Source: Frankiaceae bacterium (GTDB lineage Bacteria > Actinomycetota > Actinomycetes > JAFAQI01). From it: a DNA stretch of 5,253 bases. Positions 3,104 through 5,253 of the stretch are shown piece after piece. Location: positions 1 through 5,253 of the forward strand of contig JAVEEE010000193.1 in NCBI GenBank assembly GCA_030840615.1, in the 5' to 3' direction. Each line of letters starts with the position of its first letter. Within the stretch, counting starts at the first letter, position 1. The notes beneath the pieces were generated by a model. It saw only the letters and a list, made by a program, of their open reading frames with translations, was not told the DNA's origin and ran no database searches. The translations under genes and the position numbers were made by a program.

Positions 3104-5253
3104 CTACACGTCGGAGGCCGCCAAGAAGCCGCTGTCGGCAGCTGGCGCCGCTCCGTAGTGCTGCGGCTGGGTCCACTCACCAGCTGCGCCCTGGGCCAGC
3201 AAGGCCGTGAAGTCATCGCTTGCCTGCGGCCTGCTGAACAGGTAGCCCTGGGCCGACCGGCAGCCGAGGGTCCGCACGGCCGCTGCCTGGCTTTCCGTCT
3301 CGATGCCTTCCGCCACGACGTGCAGTCCGAGGGCGTGGCCCATCGCGACCATCGCGGCGACGAGGGTGTCGTCTTGGTTGTCGTCGAGGCTCTGCACGAA
3401 GGAACGGTCGATCTTGACCTCGTCGACGGGGAATCGCTTGAGGTAGGCCAGCGAGGAGTAGCCGGTGCCGAAGTCGTCGACGCTGAGCTCGACGCCGAGC
3501 GCCTTGAGCTGTTGCAGCAGATCTTCGCTTCGTACGGCGTCGTCCATCAGCACCGTCTCGGTGAGCTCGAGGCAGAGCTGCTCGCCGGGAAGGCCGCTCT
3601 TGTCGAGGGCGTGCGCGACGTGTCCCGGGAACGCCGGGTCGAGAAGTTGGCGTCCGGACACGTTGACCGACATCCGCAGCGGGTGGCCGTTGTTGTTCCA
3701 CTCGGCGGCCTGCGCGCAAGCCGCTTGCAGGACGAAGCGTCCGATCGGGTGGATCAGATCGGACTGCTCGGCCAGCGGAATGAACGTCATCGGCTGGACC
3801 AGGCCGCGCTTGGGATGTGTCCAGCGCAGCAGCGCTTCAGCGCCGGTGATGTCGCCTGTCACCAAGTTGACGACGGGCTGATACACCAGGTGCAGCTGGT
3901 CTTCGCGCAGGGCCGCGCGCAGGTCGGTCTCCAGTGACAACCGGTCGCTGCTGGCGGCGCGCAGGTCGTCGTCGATGAGCCGGTATTGCCCGCCACCGGC
4001 GGCCTTGGCGGCGTACATCGCGATGTCCGCGTCGTTGATGAGCTGGCCGGCCGTGACATCGGCGCGGCCCTGGGCAACGCCGACCGACGCGCTGAGGCTG
4101 ACCTCGCCGTGCTCGGAGGCAAACGGCAGACCGAGACGGTCGAGGATCCGGGCAGCTGTCGACGAGGCCCGCATGGGGGCATCGGCACCGGGCTGGCACA
4201 TCAGGAAGCCGTCGCCGCACCGGGCAACGCTGTCGCCGGGCCCGCAGATCGAGTTCAGCCGGTCGGCGACCTCGAGCAGGACGGCATCGCCCACGGTGTA
4301 GCCGAGGCTGCTGTTGACGACCTTGAACCGGTCGAGGTCGATGGAGAAAACGGCGACCGTTGCCGGTACGCCGTCGGCGGCCTTCAGCGCAAGTTCGGTG
4401 CGATCGAGGAACAGCGCACGGTTAGGCAGTCCGGTCAGCGGGTCGTGCAACGCGTGGTGAGCAAGCTGGTTCTCATAGCTGGCGCGAGCCGTCACCATCG
4501 CGTTGAACTCAGCGGTCATCTCACGAACCTCGCGCGGGCCGCGGATCTCGACGGGGTCGATGCATTGCCGTTGGCTCGCCTGGATGACGGCTGAAGTCAG
4601 CCGGCGAAGCGGATCAGCGATGCGCCGGTTGACCGCAAACAGAAGCAGCAGCAGCACGAAAAGGCAGCCTGCCCCGAGCGCGGCGACCCGCCAGAAGACG
4701 GCATGGCTCGCGGCCAGCGCGATGCCGGCTGACTCAGCGGCGGTGAGCCGCCAGTCCAATCCAGGAATGGCGCGCGTGGCGGTGATCATCGCGCCGTGCG
4801 GAGTCGAGTTGCCGGCGCGTCCGGTCGTGGGGGCGCTCAGCAATCGGCCTCTCGCGTCGCGGACGGCGAAGGTGAAGTGCTTCGGTCCGCCGTACGACGC
4901 GGCGAGTCCTCGCGCGAGGTCGGCGACGGGGACCACGACGGCGGCGAAGGCTTCGACCGTCCCCGCATGGTCGGTAACGGGAGCGCTGATCGCCAGCGCC
5001 GACCGTCCGGAAAGCCCGTCCAGGAACAAGGAGCTGATGGCGGGGCCTTGGCGGGTGGCGGCAGCGCCGACCCACGCCGCCGACTTGTGCGCCGCTCCGC
5101 TCGGGGCTCCTTGGCGCGTGAGCGAGGAACATGGCACTCGGCCGTCGGGCAGAACGATGTCGATGTGTCCGGTCGGGAAGACCCCGAGGCCGCTGAACGT
5201 CAACCGGCAGTCTGAGGGATTGGCCACGAGGGCGGTGATGTCCAGACCGGTGG
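3104..5253 (-). CDS. Membrane-bound Cache-HAMP-GGDEF-EAL protein, probable c-di-GMP phosphodiesterase; 5' truncated
   Basis: The frame is open to the right window edge, so the N-terminus is missing; 715 residues are visible. Numbering here starts at the codon 5225-5227. Residues 1-~170 look like the distal part of an extracellular double-Cache sensor. A TM helix (177-199) and a HAMP linker (~200-250) follow. The GGDEF domain (~257-418) has HDPLTGLPNR and metal residues Asp297/Asp299, but its signature reads RCGDGF (336-341): one residue short and without the catalytic Glu. The usual LGH is LGY, and the I-site Arg is replaced by Gly (GPGD, 329-332). The EAL domain (~430-676) is complete: EALLR (464-468), Asn522, Glu554, DDFGTGYSS (584-592), Lys605, Glu640 in AEGIET, Gln660. 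It should hydrolyse c-di-GMP to pGpG, with the GGDEF acting as a regulatory module. A ~35-residue low-complexity tail follows. Confidence 0.93.
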   Translation of the reverse strand, partial: TGLDITALVANPSDCRLTFSGLGVFPTGHIDIVLPDGRVPCSSLTRQGAPSGAAHKSAAWVGAAATRQGPAISSLFLDGLSGRSALAISAPVTDHAGTVEAFAAVVVPVADLARGLAASYGGPKHFTFAVRDARGRLLSAPTTGRAGNSTPHGAMITATRAIPGLDWRLTAAESAGIALAASHAVFWRVAALGAGCLFVLLLLLFAVNRRIADPLRRLTSAVIQASQRQCIDPVEIRGPREVREMTAEFNAMVTARASYENQLAHHALHDPLTGLPNRALFLDRTELALKAADGVPATVAVFSIDLDRFKVVNSSLGYTVGDAVLLEVADRLNSICGPGDSVARCGDGFLMCQPGADAPMRASSTAARILDRLGLPFASEHGEVSLSASVGVAQGRADVTAGQLINDADIAMYAAKAAGGGQYRLIDDDLRAASSDRLSLETDLRAALREDQLHLVYQPVVNLVTGDITGAEALLRWTHPKRGLVQPMTFIPLAEQSDLIHPIGRFVLQAACAQAAEWNNNGHPLRMSVNVSGRQLLDPAFPGHVAHALDKSGLPGEQLCLELTETVLMDDAVRSEDLLQQLKALGVELSVDDFGTGYSSLAYLKRFPVDEVKIDRSFVQSLDDNQDDTLVAAMVAMGHALGLHVVAEGIETESQAAAVRTLGCRSAQGYLFSRPQASDDFTALLAQGAAGEWTQPQHYGAAPAADSGFLAASDV

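Noticed and set aside
3158..3937. 259-codon open frame antisense to the EAL domain
   Set aside because: It lies wholly opposite a conserved EAL coding region, lacks recognisable domains, and is explained by high-GC codon bias.

Overview
The window is high-GC DNA (about two thirds G+C judged by eye) with strong third-position G/C bias, GTG and TTG starts, and TAnnnT -10 boxes placed directly before start codons. This points to an actinobacterium; the sequence does not settle the genus. There are no tRNA, rRNA, IS or CRISPR features, and the window looks like an ordinary chromosomal mosaic of short transcription units.

Layout, left to right. (1) 1-407 (+): the 3' end of a gene whose protein ends in a probable membrane-associated helical domain, resembling the TRADD-N-associated two-TM domain, followed by a histone H1-like Lys/Ala tail. 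(2) 492-1049 (+): a short, single-domain Erm-type 23S rRNA adenine methyltransferase, similar in architecture to mycobacterial Erm(37). Its promoter region holds mini-ORFs. (3) 1103-1297 (+): a small Cys/His-containing protein overlapped by a 7-codon upstream ORF. (4) 1341-1715 (-): a SnoaL/NTF2-like protein with a near-perfect Shine-Dalgarno sequence. (5) 1716-1948: a divergent intergenic region with clustered TCAGC/GCTGA half-sites and a candidate promoter. (6) 1949-2413 and 2421-2714 (+): two adjacent small two-TM proteins of unknown function, presumably one operon, followed by a 28-bp-paired imperfect inverted repeat. (7) 2876-3046 (+): a 56-aa CxC...HxxH protein with a leaderless-type promoter. 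(8) 3056-3101: a strong GC hairpin between convergent genes. (9) 3104-5253 (-): most of a membrane-bound Cache-HAMP-GGDEF-EAL protein, truncated at its 5' end by the window edge. Its GGDEF signature is degenerate and its EAL site is intact, so it is probably a c-di-GMP phosphodiesterase gated by an extracellular signal.

No single pathway links these genes. The items most worth a second look are the membrane-domain/H1-tail fusion, the regulatory leader of the Erm-like gene, the unknown two-TM gene pair with its large downstream hairpin, and the degenerate GGDEF.
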